Part shown: positions 48,604 to 59,406 of the stretch, one piece after another | How the letters are laid out: every line of letters starts with the position of its first letter | Position numbering within the stretch: position 1 is the stretch's first letter | Assembly: GCF_024713975.1 (NCBI RefSeq) | Contig: NC_091102.1 | Coordinates: forward strand, 20,743,001-20,807,000 | From: Paralichthys olivaceus | Lineage: Eukaryota; Chordata; Actinopteri; Pleuronectiformes; Paralichthyidae | Length of the DNA: 64,000 nt | Direction of reading: 5' to 3' | Program-made: the position numbers and the translations under genes | Notes under the pieces: model-generated | Seen by the model: the letters and a program-made list of their open reading frames with translations, nothing else | Told to the model about the DNA's origin: nothing | Database searches by the model: none

Positions 48604-49599
48604 GTATCTGTTGGAGAAAAGTCTGGTTTCACTTCGGGTACTTCTGCTTTTGATTCAGCAAGGTGTGAGTTTCGGGCTAATCAAATCTCAGTAAAAAGTC
48701 AGTTTCACTGTGCATCTGCCTTTATGAACAAGCTTGGTGTGGATGTAAGCAGAGTTACACGTCTTGAGTTCTACTGCCACAAAGATTCCTTATGTTAAAA
48801 CACTGAATTTGTTGCTGCTGATCATATAAATAGTGTATGAATCTTACAAATACAGAGCTTTTCCTGACAATTGAGGCCAGCAATCGGACAAGACGGTCAT
48901 CCGACCTCAAAAACGTGTTCTTTTGTTACTTGAATTTCTTGAAAACTTAGATGAATTGTTGCAATCACTCCAAAAAACTGGGTTGCACCCACAGACTGTA
49001 TATAAAGAGTAGGTTGCACCCTAGTCCCTCATATGAACCTCAAACTACACTAAGCTGTGAGTTATTGTCAAAGCTTCGTTTGAACTTTGATTTAACTCTA
49101 GCAGCCTAAAGTTACAGAGGAGCTCACACTTGTTTGTTTACACCAGTGAGTTTCAAAGAAAACAGTAAATGTTGGTGATCTATGTAAGGGCTTAAGATAC
49201 ACGATAAAAAACTCAAGCGGCATAAAGATTATTCGCGTAATATTTGGTCATTTGAATCCATTCCCAAGTCGGGCTGACCTCAAACACAAAATAGAAATGT
49301 ATCCATTCATATATGAGTCGATTCAAATATAAGAAGCACTCATAGTACTGGAGGAGTCACCTGGCAACGTCTGTACAGGTTATGGGAGCAGTCATGGGTC
49401 CAGTGCTACATGAAGCACTGTACTTATCTTCTGCCAGTCAATAATAATAATAATGATTCAATGAGAAGCTCTTTAATAAAGTAAAGAAACAACATGTCAC
49501 AGTGTGAACCTCCTCCCATGAGCTGACAGGCACTCTACAGCTGACTGGAACCGGTCTGCAGCTGCTGCTGGGCTGCTTTGACTTGTCAAACTGAATACA

Positions 49600-49990
49600 G
49601 TGTAGACACGTGGAGCGACATTACTAGAATATACTATAAGAGTGGTTTAAGTTCATGGTTCATACTGACGTGAAGGAGCTCTGTAGATCTGCGCTGCCAC
49701 CGAACCTTCCATTAACAACGCGCAGACACAAACCGGAAATGACCTGTTTCCCGCCCCCTCTTTAACCCGCTGATTGGCTCGAAGTGACACGAGGGCGGGT
49801 TGTCAGAGAACCTTGAGTAAATTCTACCCTGCGTGAGGGCTAACAGGCACAACATTAAATCAGGCTACATCAGCCCTAAGAAAACCTAACAAACCAGGCT
49901 CCAACCAATCCATAGTCCTCTTATATCTTGTTTGAACGTTCACAGGACGGTCCGCTTTGAGAGGCTTTTACGGGGCAGGATTGAGCCTGT
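49600..49990. promoter_or_regulatory. Divergent promoter region of pms1 (-) and ormdl1 (+)
   Basis: The two genes are head to head. The stretch contains an E2F-like word TTTCCCGCC (49747-49755), an inverted CCAAT box (ATTGG, 49773-49777) and an ETS-like CCGGAA just before it, with no TATA box. A candidate non-coding pms1 exon ends at 49670 with the donor GTCAGT. A candidate ormdl1 first exon ends at 50478 with the donor GTACGA. E2F-type control would suit a mismatch repair gene, but this is inference. Confidence 0.5.
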
Positions 49991-50205
49991 GGATTAAAAT
50001 CGCGGGAATCAAACGTCTTCCTCGCAGTACCGTGAACCCACGTCTACTTCCGCTGTGGTCAGTGAGCGACGTGCTGTCAGCGCCGGATCTGGACCTGGAC
50101 ACATCAACAGGGGATACACACTTTCTCTCCGTAGCCCCTCTCCTCTGTGAATACCCCCGCTGCTCGCTGCTACCTGTGAGTTCGCCGCGCTGCTCTTGCG
50201 GCCGA

Positions 50206-50457
50206 ATGATTGTCTACGCGTTTAACCGCGCACGCTTGTGGACGATTCTGATCCACGTCATGATGCTGATAAACTTGGAATACGAGCAGGGGTGGATCGG
50301 GTCGGGCTATGTACTGGGAGCGAGAGCATGTCTAACGGACGGTTCGGGTTTGTACGCCTGCTTATCGAGGCTCGTCAGGCACAAGGGAATCCATCTGTTT
50401 ACGTTGAGTCAGACGTGTGATCGGTGTGCTGTCATGAACTTGTGTGCGCGGTTGTGA
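50206..50457 (+). other. Open frame in the ormdl1 leader (83 codons from ATG)
   Basis: A frame open from about 49957 has its first ATG at 50206 and ends 21 bases before the candidate first-exon donor (50478). It has no family resemblance. It lies in GC-rich leader sequence where long frames arise by chance. It is listed because, if transcribed, it would be an upstream ORF for ormdl1. Confidence 0.25.
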
Positions 50458-51550
50458 TAGTCCTGCAGTGAAGTGGAGGTACGAATATTATTCAGCAAAT
50501 AGCCTGGGCCAGTGACTCTTATTTGTGTGTAACTCAAGTGTACATCATGTCCACGGTTATTTCCAGTTGTGTCAGCAGTTCGTGTTGTTCGAATACACTC
50601 TCTGTGTAAATGGCTGTGTTATCAGATGTGTTATGAAACAGCACGTATCTGTTCTCTCGTGTATCAGCATCTATTAACTGAGCACCAGATGCATCAGATT
50701 GCCACAATGTTCACCAGATCAGGAATTGTACACAGCAATGGTGCCCACTGCTAAGGCTGATAATAAAAGATCAAACTGGGCAAACAGACTAAAATAGTAT
50801 CTCCTCATTCACACTGGTGCATATACATATTTCACAATGATTACCAGATGCTAAAATGTAACAACACTGGTGAAATATTAAAAGTCTGCAGCTTAGAGGC
50901 CTTGTTTGTTGGTTAAAGTCTTCATTTCTATCAATAACTGTTTTCAGTGTCTTTAATCCAGTCTGGTAGCTGAAAGTGTGCCACAGGGCAAAGTTCAACA
51001 AGATTGCACGATATGTTGTCACATTTAGACCTGCAGGGAGGGAAAAGTGCTACAGCGGTACATTGTTTAACATCTGCTACCTCAAACAGAGGTTTACTAT
51101 ACAGAAAATTGCAACGGGTACACTGGCCCAGTTAAGGTCAAAGGCCCGTTGTAGTTGCAGATACTGTATGTCCAGTGTTGATGGTTTGTAAAAGTGATTT
51201 TAGTTAGTTTCGTTTTCCTGACATTAAAACAGAAATCCTGTGCTTTCCAAACATCGATCTCGCATTTCAAACCCTCGCAGTCATTGCTCAAGGCCGCTAA
51301 TGATTATCAAGGCAGAACCAACGCCACAGAAAAACTAGCAAAGTTGAATGCATCAATCTCCAGATGCATTCAAGTAAAGTAGACCCCACTTGATGAGCTG
51401 AGTATCAAGAGCTGAATCATAACTTTTTAAGAACATCATAATGGGAACTGCTCTCAATACACGAGAAAGAAGAAACTAATAAATCTAAATGTTCCACCAA
51501 GGTGAAATCCTGTTTTGTGAATATTTTTATTTTGCTGTCCACAGACCAGA

Positions 51551-53386
51551 ATGAATGTGGGTGTGGCACACAGTGAGGTGAACCCAAACACTCGGGTGAT
51601 GAACAGTCGAGGGATCTGGCTGACGTATGCACTTGGTGTTGGAATACTTCACATTGTGCTCTTGAGCATACCCTTCTTCAGTGTGCCAGTGGTGTGGACT
51701 CTTACTAATGTCATTCACAACTTTGTAAGTAACACTTTCACACTGTCGCAGATATGATCAAATCACTCTTTCGATTTGAGGATGTCTTAGATATCATTTC
51801 CTAATACCAGTTAACTGTAGCTTCCAGCTCAATATTAGATGCGTGCTAAGCCAAACAGCCTGGTGTTAGCTTCCTCCCCCCTTGCCTGTGCTTGTGTGTG
51901 CTTGTTAAAATATGCTCTATTTTGGGGAGGCTGGCCTTGTGGCAGCCTGACCCATGATCTATTATGATAATCTGTCCACTCCATTTAAGGTCTCTAGACA
52001 AAACTGACCCTTCATTGTCACATGGCTGGCAGGCAAATAAAGAAACTGTCTGTCTGTGTGATATCATTGAAAAGTGTGAGCTCTGAGCACTTTACAAGGA
52101 TTGTGTAGTACAGCCAATACGGAAGGCTATTAACAGAAACCAGTAAGGTCAACTGTAGCCTATTGTTGTCCTCACAATACAGCTGCAGTGTGCTGATTAT
52201 GACTTATGTCTGCATTTTAGTTTAATAACTTTCCTCCCTGTAATGCAGCTTTTCCTCTTAAAGCTGAATTCCAGTGTTTTGACACAGGGTCCGACAATGA
52301 TGGTCGTTCTCAACAATGCTAACTTGAGTGCGAAATAAAAAGACATTATTTGTATATGTTTGTTTTTTTGGCTAATGAATTTATCATGTGCCTTTGTGTC
52401 ACAAGCACCAGGCAGGAGATTTGTTGTTATTGTTGAGATTTCTCTGTTCTGTGCAGTTCAGACAATAAAACTCCTGCAGCGTCACAACCAAAAATGGGTG
52501 ATTTTTAAATTGTTAGTTACTTGGACAAGCGGAAAGTGAATATAGTCTTTGGTACAACAGCTCGATTAATTATTGGAATATAATATGATTATTTAAAACC
52601 TGCTGTATTTTATAATAAAGTGAATCAACTGTGACAAGTATTATTTTCATGAAGGTTTTAATGGTGAAAAATGTGAAAACAGAAAGTTCATAGCATTTAA
52701 TCAGTCTGCAATGGTCTTATTCCTCACAAACTGTAATCGCAGCACCGTTGACTAAGTTTTTCTCTCTGCAGGGAATGTATGTGTTCATGCATGCAGTGAA
52801 AGGCACACCTTTTGAGACCCCAGACCAAGGAAAAGCAAGACTTCTTACACATTGGGAACAGCTTGATTACGGCGTGCAGTTCACTTCATCTAGAAAGTTC
52901 TTCACCATCTCCCCGATCATTCTGTATGTGCTAAGTAAACTCTGGTTCTGTCTTTACACTTACTGATAATTTACACATCTGTTTATTAAGACCCAGAGTC
53001 TTTCACGCTGACTACCACTGTAAAGTGAAGATGAAATTCTTTTTGCAGCAAATTATCTCATCCTTAGATCTTAAAAAAAACTAAACATGGATCATGACCA
53101 ATGGTTTTGTTCTGTTAAAGGTGAAATGCTGAAGTTCATAGAATCCATGTGCAAGAAAATGTGGTGCTCACTTTTTGTCTTATTTCTTGTATCAAAATGA
53201 CTTAGCGGTTTATTTTATCTTTAATTAATCTCTCTTGTCTTCCTCTACAGATACTTCCTGGCAAGTTTCTACACAAAGTATGACACAACACACTTTATCA
53301 TAAACACTGCCTCACTTTTGAGCGTCCTGATTCCCAAGCTGCCACAGCTACATGGAGTAAGAATTTTCGGCATCAACAAGTATTAA
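51551..53386 (+). CDS. ormdl1: ORM1-like protein 1, regulator of serine palmitoyltransferase
   Basis: ORMDL proteins are small ER membrane proteins that bind serine palmitoyltransferase and restrain sphingolipid synthesis when ceramide is high. Three coding exons: 51551-51724, 52772-52923 and 53251-53386, all GT-AG, giving 153 residues, the same length as human ORMDL1. The ATG lies 6 bases inside an exon that starts at 51545. The sequence is nearly identical to human: [20 protein letters not shown] at the N terminus (the ceramide-sensing end in this family), hydrophobic segments from [16 protein letters not shown] and around GMYVFMHAV, then a second hydrophobic pair in the last exon, ending [11 protein letters not shown] non-coding first exon is probable near 50 kb. 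Confidence 0.97.
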
Positions 53387-53953
53387 GACATTGTAAATGC
53401 TGTGTCTCATAGCAACCACAGTTAATTCCTATGTGGTCTGTACCACTGATGTGTATACCGAGTCGTATAGTTTGTGTAAATGCCACTGTTGTCATTAGAA
53501 TTTTCAGTTTGAACATGAAATGTTTAAGAGAACAGGAGTATGTTTGTAGATGACAGGATGCAATATGCATTACTAACTTATGTGAATATTTAATGATGTA
53601 TTTTTGGCCTGCGTAGACCTGGGCTGGCCCAGGCATCAGTCAGGCTTTTGCTTTAGTTCATATTTTCCTTTCTTTGCCTTCAAGTCATATGTGAGTATTT
53701 GCAAAGATGTCCCCAATGTATTTTTCAAAGATGTTTACTTCTTGGGGGTTGGAGCCTGTGGCTCGTTTATTGGTACACTCTCATTTTGTAATGGGCGTCA
53801 AATTTGTTCGTCCTGAGTGAAGAATGGAATCATATTCTTTCTTTGCATGATTTCCTTGGTATGTGAATATTTCTCACTTGTGACTCAATCAAAACCGGGA
53901 AATATTTTCATTGTACAGTTTTTTTTGTGTGAATGTTATGTCCCGTTTGTCAA

Positions 53954-53959
53954 AATAAA
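53954..53959 (+). terminator. ormdl1: ormdl1 poly(A) signal (AATAAA)
   Basis: First strong AATAAA after the ormdl1 stop, giving a 3'UTR of about 0.58 kb. Confidence 0.7.
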
Positions 53960-54054
53960 AGTCCTGTATGTGGAAATGAGGCAAATTATTGTTGTCAGGT
54001 AAAGTGTTTCGTAAGTCAGGTCTGTAGTGTCCTGTGATAAATTAACTCTGACGT

Positions 54055-54480
54055 ACAGTGCATTTAGAATGTATTCAGACCCCATCACCGTTTTCACTTG
54101 TTATTTTGCTTTCCAATGCTAAATAAAATAAAATATTAAACATTATCTTATACACTCATTGATCAGATAATGAAAAAGCTTTAGTGAACTGAAATAACAT
54201 ATTGTCAGAATCTTTGTTGTGACATATGAATTTGAGCTCAGATGCCCTCTGATTTCTTTGAAATGTTTCCTCTGGTAAACTCAGGTGATGTGACAGAATA
54301 TTACAGATGGTTTAGATTAGTTTTTTAGATGAAATGTCATCACAGGGAGCTGGTTTCATAAACCGTGTGGACATCATGTAGAATCGTGGCAGAGAACCAA
54401 ACTATCATAGAGATAACACCAACAATGCTGACCTGCTACCCGACCTGCACGTTGACACCATGCACAGTAAAATGTATGCA
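54055..54480 (+). mobile_element. Tc1-like element end, decayed
   Basis: Starts with 'gtacagtgcatttagaatgt' and 'attcagaccccatcacc', the terminal sequence typical of fish Tc1-like elements, and later has 'gagctcagatgccctctgat' and 'aaatgtttcctctggt'. No transposase sequence is present. It lies between the ormdl1 and adat3 3' ends. The right border is uncertain. Confidence 0.6.
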
Positions 54481-54589
54481 ATGGTGGAACACATTTCAGT
54501 GGAATAAAATGTTGAAACAATCAACATAAAATCAAAATTGTTAGTATGTATCTGTTAGTCCCCTTCAGTCTGTATCGTCATTACATGGC

Positions 54590-55010
54590 CAAAACACTTG
54601 TTGATGCTAATGTGCACAACTGAACTTATGTCCCAAACATCCGCTGGTGATCTAATGGTAGTTGGTAACTTTAATTGTGCAGAAGACCTTTAAACATACA
54701 AGGGACATTCACCATCTTGTCCTATATTCTAAAAATCTAATATCCCTTGGATACATAGAATAAATTCAATAGAAACCCAAGATGCTTTGCAAACCTCCAT
54801 ATTAAAAACAAGGAAACATGTCACTCAATACCTGCATTTCAAGCCCCTCTGACAACAGATCATGACTTTTCTGATCACAATGTAATAAACATCAGAAAAA
54901 CTTAACATTTCCAGAACAATTTGATTCTGTTTAATGTTCAGATTTCAATCAGCTAAATGTAAATGAGTTTAAAAATTGTATTTGCATTTGATTGATAAAA
55001 CACGTAAAAA
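54590..55010 (+). mobile_element. LINE endonuclease-domain remnant
   Basis: The plus strand encodes fragments resembling an L1-type endonuclease: VVGNFNCAEDL (consensus GDFN), HTRDIHHLVLYSKNLISLGY and DHDFSDHNVINI (consensus SDHxxI). Stops and frame changes interrupt it. The call rests on the order and spacing of these motifs. Confidence 0.4.
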
Positions 55011-55261
55011 ATGTTCCTTCATTTGGACCCAAGTACGCAGAGCAGCAGTTCAGTGAATAATATTAACTGTGCAGGTGTTGTATCTCAAGTCAGGCTTCAG
55101 TGTCACTGATGTTCTCTTTATTCCTTCTAACAAAGCTTTTAGGTCACAGAACTTTCATTTCAACCCCATAATGGAAAATCAGCATTAAGATGTAAACATT
55201 GTAATTGTTTTTTTAACTATATCTGAGGTTTAAATACAACAGTCACCACAGGATTAAAAAC

Positions 55262-55267
55262 TTTATT
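55262..55267 (-). terminator. adat3: adat3 poly(A) signal (AATAAA on minus strand)
   Basis: TTTATT on the plus strand, about 95 bases after the adat3 stop codon. Confidence 0.65.
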
Positions 55268-55360
55268 TAAAACAACTTTATAAAAAATTATATTGTTCCT
55301 CTAGCGACTGCAACTAAGAATCTTCCAGCTCCAGACTCGCTGGTTGGAGCGATGCATTAA

Positions 55361-56416
55361 TCATACACATTCCTCTAAACTTTGTTTTTGGATGTGGTCG
55401 TCCAACCTGTCAAGATCATCACACTGCATGCTCAAGACTCCTTTGTACACCTCAAATCGATGGTTCAGATCTTTCTGGCAGTGGATTTTGAATTTGGTCC
55501 CTAATGCCCCGTCAGCAGAGGCTGTCCCATAGAACACACGGCCAATCCGAGAGTGGACCAGCGCCATGGCACACATAACACAAGGTTCTCGGGTCACATA
55601 AAGGTCATAGCCAGTGCAAATGTACGGCTGAGAGCTGGCCTCTGCGTCAGGTTCATTTGGACATGTATCTGAGGTTGGTGAGGAAAAACTGCAAGCAGGG
55701 TATTTGTCAAAAGAATAACATCCAGCACCCTGGCTCTGAGCCACGAGGTCGATGCAGACCATGACTGCGTGGTGGAGGGGATGGTCGCCTCGGCAGTCGT
55801 GGCCCACTGCAATGACTGTCTGGGTTGCTGGGTTAACCACTACAGCCCCAACTGCCTCCATCCCCATCTCCTTTCCAGCTTTGGCAGCAGTGACAGCAGA
55901 TATCATGTACATGTGCATCAAAGCTTTTTGATGTGGGTTGAAGAGCTCTCCTCTCAGAGCAATGGTCACCTGCTTATCCTCGTGAAAGGAGGTGGGCCAG
56001 TGTTTGCTCGCCAGTTCAAACTGGGGTCGCGTCAAGGGGGGACGTGAAGGGACCTTAACCACAAAAGGCTCACCTAATCCATCATGTCTAACTCCCTCTG
56101 AGGGCAGCAGAGAGTCGATGCTCACCACCTTCATGTCTGGTGCATCACTAACAAGGCACACAAGGACTTCCAGAGGGTGATGGCTGCCCTTGTCCTTGCA
56201 AGCCCGCACCCTCTTGATGTGCTGGAGGCCGTTCAGCGGGTAGAGGCTATTCAGCTCCTTGACTAGTTGAGATGTCTTCTTCTTGTCGACAATGGGTGCA
56301 GCAAACGCCTCCATCAACTCGACGTCTTGTGACTGCTCATCTGAAAGTACGGGGTAAGCGGTCCAGGAGTCAGTGTCGCACACCGACACTTTCTGGCGTT
56401 TCACTTGCGGCTCCAT
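55361..56416 (-). CDS. adat3: tRNA adenosine deaminase subunit 3 (ADAT3), single coding exon
   Basis: ADAT3 is the non-catalytic partner of ADAT2 in the enzyme that converts adenosine to inosine at wobble position 34 of tRNAs. The frame gives 351 residues, matching the human protein in length and order: VLSEQ-type N-terminal segment with DVELMEAFAAPIVDKKKTS, then RPPLTRPQFELASKHWPTSFHEDKQV (positions 125-150), and the cytidine/deoxycytidylate deaminase domain from about 165. In that domain the zinc site is H216-A217-V218 and P278-C279-V280-M281-C282. Val replaces the catalytic Glu of HAE, as is normal for ADAT3. The C terminus has GTKFKIHCQKDLNHRFEVYKG. An acceptor-like site (TTTCACAG, exon start 56431) just before the ATG suggests a non-coding 5' exon. 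Human ADAT3 also has an uninterrupted coding region. Confidence 0.96.
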   Translation of the reverse strand: MEPQVKRQKVSVCDTDSWTAYPVLSDEQSQDVELMEAFAAPIVDKKKTSQLVKELNSLYPLNGLQHIKRVRACKDKGSHHPLEVLVCLVSDAPDMKVVSIDSLLPSEGVRHDGLGEPFVVKVPSRPPLTRPQFELASKHWPTSFHEDKQVTIALRGELFNPHQKALMHMYMISAVTAAKAGKEMGMEAVGAVVVNPATQTVIAVGHDCRGDHPLHHAVMVCIDLVAQSQGAGCYSFDKYPACSFSSPTSDTCPNEPDAEASSQPYICTGYDLYVTREPCVMCAMALVHSRIGRVFYGTASADGALGTKFKIHCQKDLNHRFEVYKGVLSMQCDDLDRLDDHIQKQSLEECV

Positions 56417-56826
56417 CTTTTTGGCGTCCTCCTGTGAAATATGATTTCACAGCAAAGTGAAACAAAGTTAGCATGTTTGCAGGGCAGAGCACATGATGAC
56501 AAAGACTTTCTCTAGTGTTCCACACAAACCAAGGCAGAAATATATGATGCAACTGGTTCAATTCAAGTCTTTTGCACTGTGGCTTTGAATGTTTTGTATT
56601 TTAATAAAGATCTGATGAGTCATAGCATGAAAAACACCATTTGGAACTTCAGAGATAGCAGTGGGCTTATAAAACTGTTTAATAAGTGACACATATAATG
56701 GACCACTGCTATAGAATACATTTTCTAGTTGTCAGCAGGAGTTTTGTGTATCAAATGAAACAGCTGTGTTGCATTTGATGCATGAAAGAAAACAAACACA
56801 CAAAGTTTTACTGTGCAAAGTAGATC

Positions 56827-56832
56827 TTTATT
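56827..56832 (-). terminator. alkbh6: Candidate alkbh6 poly(A) signal (AATAAA on minus strand)
   Basis: TTTATT on the plus strand in a short AT-rich context, 0.7 kb after the alkbh6 stop. It lies upstream of the adat3 start on the same strand. The sequence between (56833-57531) has only small overlapping frames and is probably alkbh6 3'UTR. Confidence 0.5.
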
Positions 56833-57531
56833 GTAAAACCCAGCTGATATTGAAAGTTATAGATTAGTTTAAATCGGATTGAACTGAACATAGTTGAGTT
56901 GGAGGGGACAGCATAAAATTAATGATACTGATAAATTCATATCAGAAAGAAATTTAAAGAAAGAATGATCAACATAACTGATGCAGCAGAAGCAGAGAAG
57001 TCCTGACTTCTAGCCACTAAAAGCTGAAAAAGACTGGATCCTACATTTCCTACAAGTGCAACTGGTGTTTCTTACTTTCTCAAACTTGACAAATCTGTCT
57101 GTCCCGAGCCATGAAAGACACCACACAACAAATTCCCCTCTACCAAGGAGCTGTGATGGGATGTGCAGACCAGACTGCAAACACAGTATCTTTGCAAAGT
57201 CAACATCAGCTGACAAACAAAGACTGGTTGAGCTCTTTTGTAAAGTAAATCCATAAATAAGAAAATACATACATACACCAAGCACAACCAGTATAGTAAT
57301 ATATCTATTTTATATATATATTTATATTTGTTGTGCTTTTGTACAAAGCAGATTTATCAACAATTTCTGACAATCAAGTGAAAATAGCAAACATTTGACA
57401 CAGTTATTTAACAAAGCTCGAGGGGCTCAATTATAAACCTGTGACATTACTCAGAGAGCAGTCTGGATAATATGTCCACTGATGGTATGTTTCCACTATA
57501 ACAACCTATCAGGTCAACACACAGTCTTTCT

Positions 57532-58236
57532 TCATTTCCTTCCAAGTAGAAGCTTTGTCTTTATGACTTTAGGCACATGTCTTACAGTCAGTGACACTCT
57601 GGTGCCTCGTGTAAGTGTCTCCCCTGGCAGGGCGCCGGCCGCCTGCAGGTTCACCACCTTGTCCGTCAGCGTGTCCTGGATGCACGCCTGGATGCCATGA
57701 AGGAGACGCTCGTACATGTCGTCCTGCAGGATCAGAAGACTGCGTGGCTTGACCAGCAGGGAGAGCAGGTAGCGGTTCTCCTCTGTCTCCGGTGCATCGC
57801 CCTCCAGGCTGCCGACGGGCCTGTAGAAGTCGAGGAGGGTGTGGGAGCCCAGGCTGATGGTTGTGACGGTGGGGTGGTACAGAGGGCCGTCTTCATGAGG
57901 CATAATCCCTTCTCCTGCTTTATACTCATTCACCAACACATGATTGGCTGTTTTCCCGCTGAATGCACCGAGAGAGGAGATTTTCTCACAGTACGTCTGG
58001 AGCCAGTCAGGAATCTTCTCCGGCAGCATACCTTTGGGATGTGGTAACCCTCCCCAGTTCTGCAGCCTCCGGCCCGACAGCTGAGTCCACTTGGTCTTTG
58101 GAGACTTGTAGACGTGCTGTAGAAGGTAGGCCTCCTCTTCCTCTGATATGAAATCTGGGATGTAACGCACTGTGGGCGGAGCATCAAGTACGACAAACTG
58201 CTTCATTCCCTCCACAAAACAAGTTGGGTGTTCCAT
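57532..58236 (-). CDS. alkbh6: Alkylated DNA repair protein AlkB homologue 6, single coding exon
   Basis: ALKBH6 belongs to the Fe(II)/2-oxoglutarate dioxygenases related to AlkB; its substrate is not firmly settled. The frame gives 234 residues (human 238) with no intron. Family segments are in order: [19 protein letters not shown] (25-43), [20 protein letters not shown] (46-65), then the iron-binding H114-x-D116 in [22 protein letters not shown], the distal H180 in RLLHGI, and the 2-oxoglutarate-binding R213-VSLT-VR motif. NHVLVNEY (98-105) is also conserved. All key residues are present, so it looks functional. The human gene has several coding introns, so their absence here is notable and could mean a retrocopy or loss of introns. 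The start was chosen as the first ATG that aligns with the human N terminus. Confidence 0.95.
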   Translation of the reverse strand: MEHPTCFVEGMKQFVVLDAPPTVRYIPDFISEEEEAYLLQHVYKSPKTKWTQLSGRRLQNWGGLPHPKGMLPEKIPDWLQTYCEKISSLGAFSGKTANHVLVNEYKAGEGIMPHEDGPLYHPTVTTISLGSHTLLDFYRPVGSLEGDAPETEENRYLLSLLVKPRSLLILQDDMYERLLHGIQACIQDTLTDKVVNLQAAGALPGETLTRGTRVSLTVRHVPKVIKTKLLLGRK

Positions 58237-59406
58237 GTCTCCTTCAGAAAAGTCAACATATAATATTCTTGTTAAAACTCAAAGAAGTCCATGCTGGCTG
58301 AGCTCCCTGGTGGTGACAGAGAATTAAATTTACTACCAACACTTCTGATAACTGCTGCAATCATTTTAATAAAATGCACAATGTATGTAATGAACGACAG
58401 AATAATTCAAATCTGTCAGAACGTCCCTCTCCAGCCGCCGCAGTGCATTGTGGTGATAGCATTAGCAGCTGTTAGCTCCCTGACATCCTTTACAATCACT
58501 CATACAGGAACATGACACATTACCAGTTCACTGACAGAGGAAATGAATAAACGATATTCGAGTGGAGATGATGCCTTCACGTCCATCTAATCGATGTAAC
58601 GCTTATTCCAATAACATGTGTTTATTTTGGAAATGTTTCTGTGGTGAATCCTCGTGTCCCTGTTTCCTAATGATACCTTGAATCAAGGCAGCGATGCCAC
58701 AATGTCTTGATTCATTATACCTGGTCTTATATGATTGTGTTGCCTTTATACAACACTGTCTGATCCCTCAAACGCCAACACGTCACTTCGCCCCACGATC
58801 GAAATGTCGTGTTTGAAGAATCAGTTCAACTCACTGCCACAGAGACGTAACACAGATATAGTTTGAGCACCACGTTCCACCTAATGTTACTTTACCTTTT
58901 AGATGAGATCAACACTGAAGACAAATATCGTTCATTCGTAAAGCGACTCCACGCTTCTCTTGTGCACCGGATTAAAATGTCCCATTAAAACAAGGCCTCC
59001 AAACCTTTTTGTTCCCAGGTTGTTCTCTGAATTGATATTGAGATTCATTGTATTTGTTTTTAAAAAGCATGTGTTTCTAATAACTGAATGATGTGTCTTT
59101 ATCTCTTTGTATCGTCGGTGTTGTTTAGATATTTGCACTTAATCTAAAGTCACGAATTTGCTTCTGCACGGAATTATTTACATGTGACGCGGCCGGACGT
59201 CAGAGGAAGAACAGGTCGACCCGTGCACCGTATTTGATCTCCCTCTGGTTTGTTGCTGTCAGACTCGGCGCAATGCTTTCGGAATATTATTCCTTGTCAG
59301 GTTTAGTTTGTTTCTCGTAGTTGAGGTTTGAATCGGGGCCGTGGAGAGGTCACCCTGACTTATTCTACTGATTTAACCCTCAGAAGCGAACACAAGGTCC
59401 AGGACC
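58237..59406. promoter_or_regulatory. Intergenic region between divergent alkbh6 and osgepl1
   Basis: About 1.2 kb separates the two start codons. CpG-containing sequence occurs near 58420-58450 and near 59180-59230, where 'gacgtcagaggaagaac' contains a CRE-like half site and an ETS-like word. No TATA box stands out. Whether the genes share one promoter or use two cannot be decided. No further gene was found. Confidence 0.35.

Noticed and set aside
49957-50457. 166-codon frame before ormdl1
   Set aside because: It starts at a TTG, not an ATG, and lies in GC-rich leader sequence; only the ATG-initiated part is noted, as a possible uORF.
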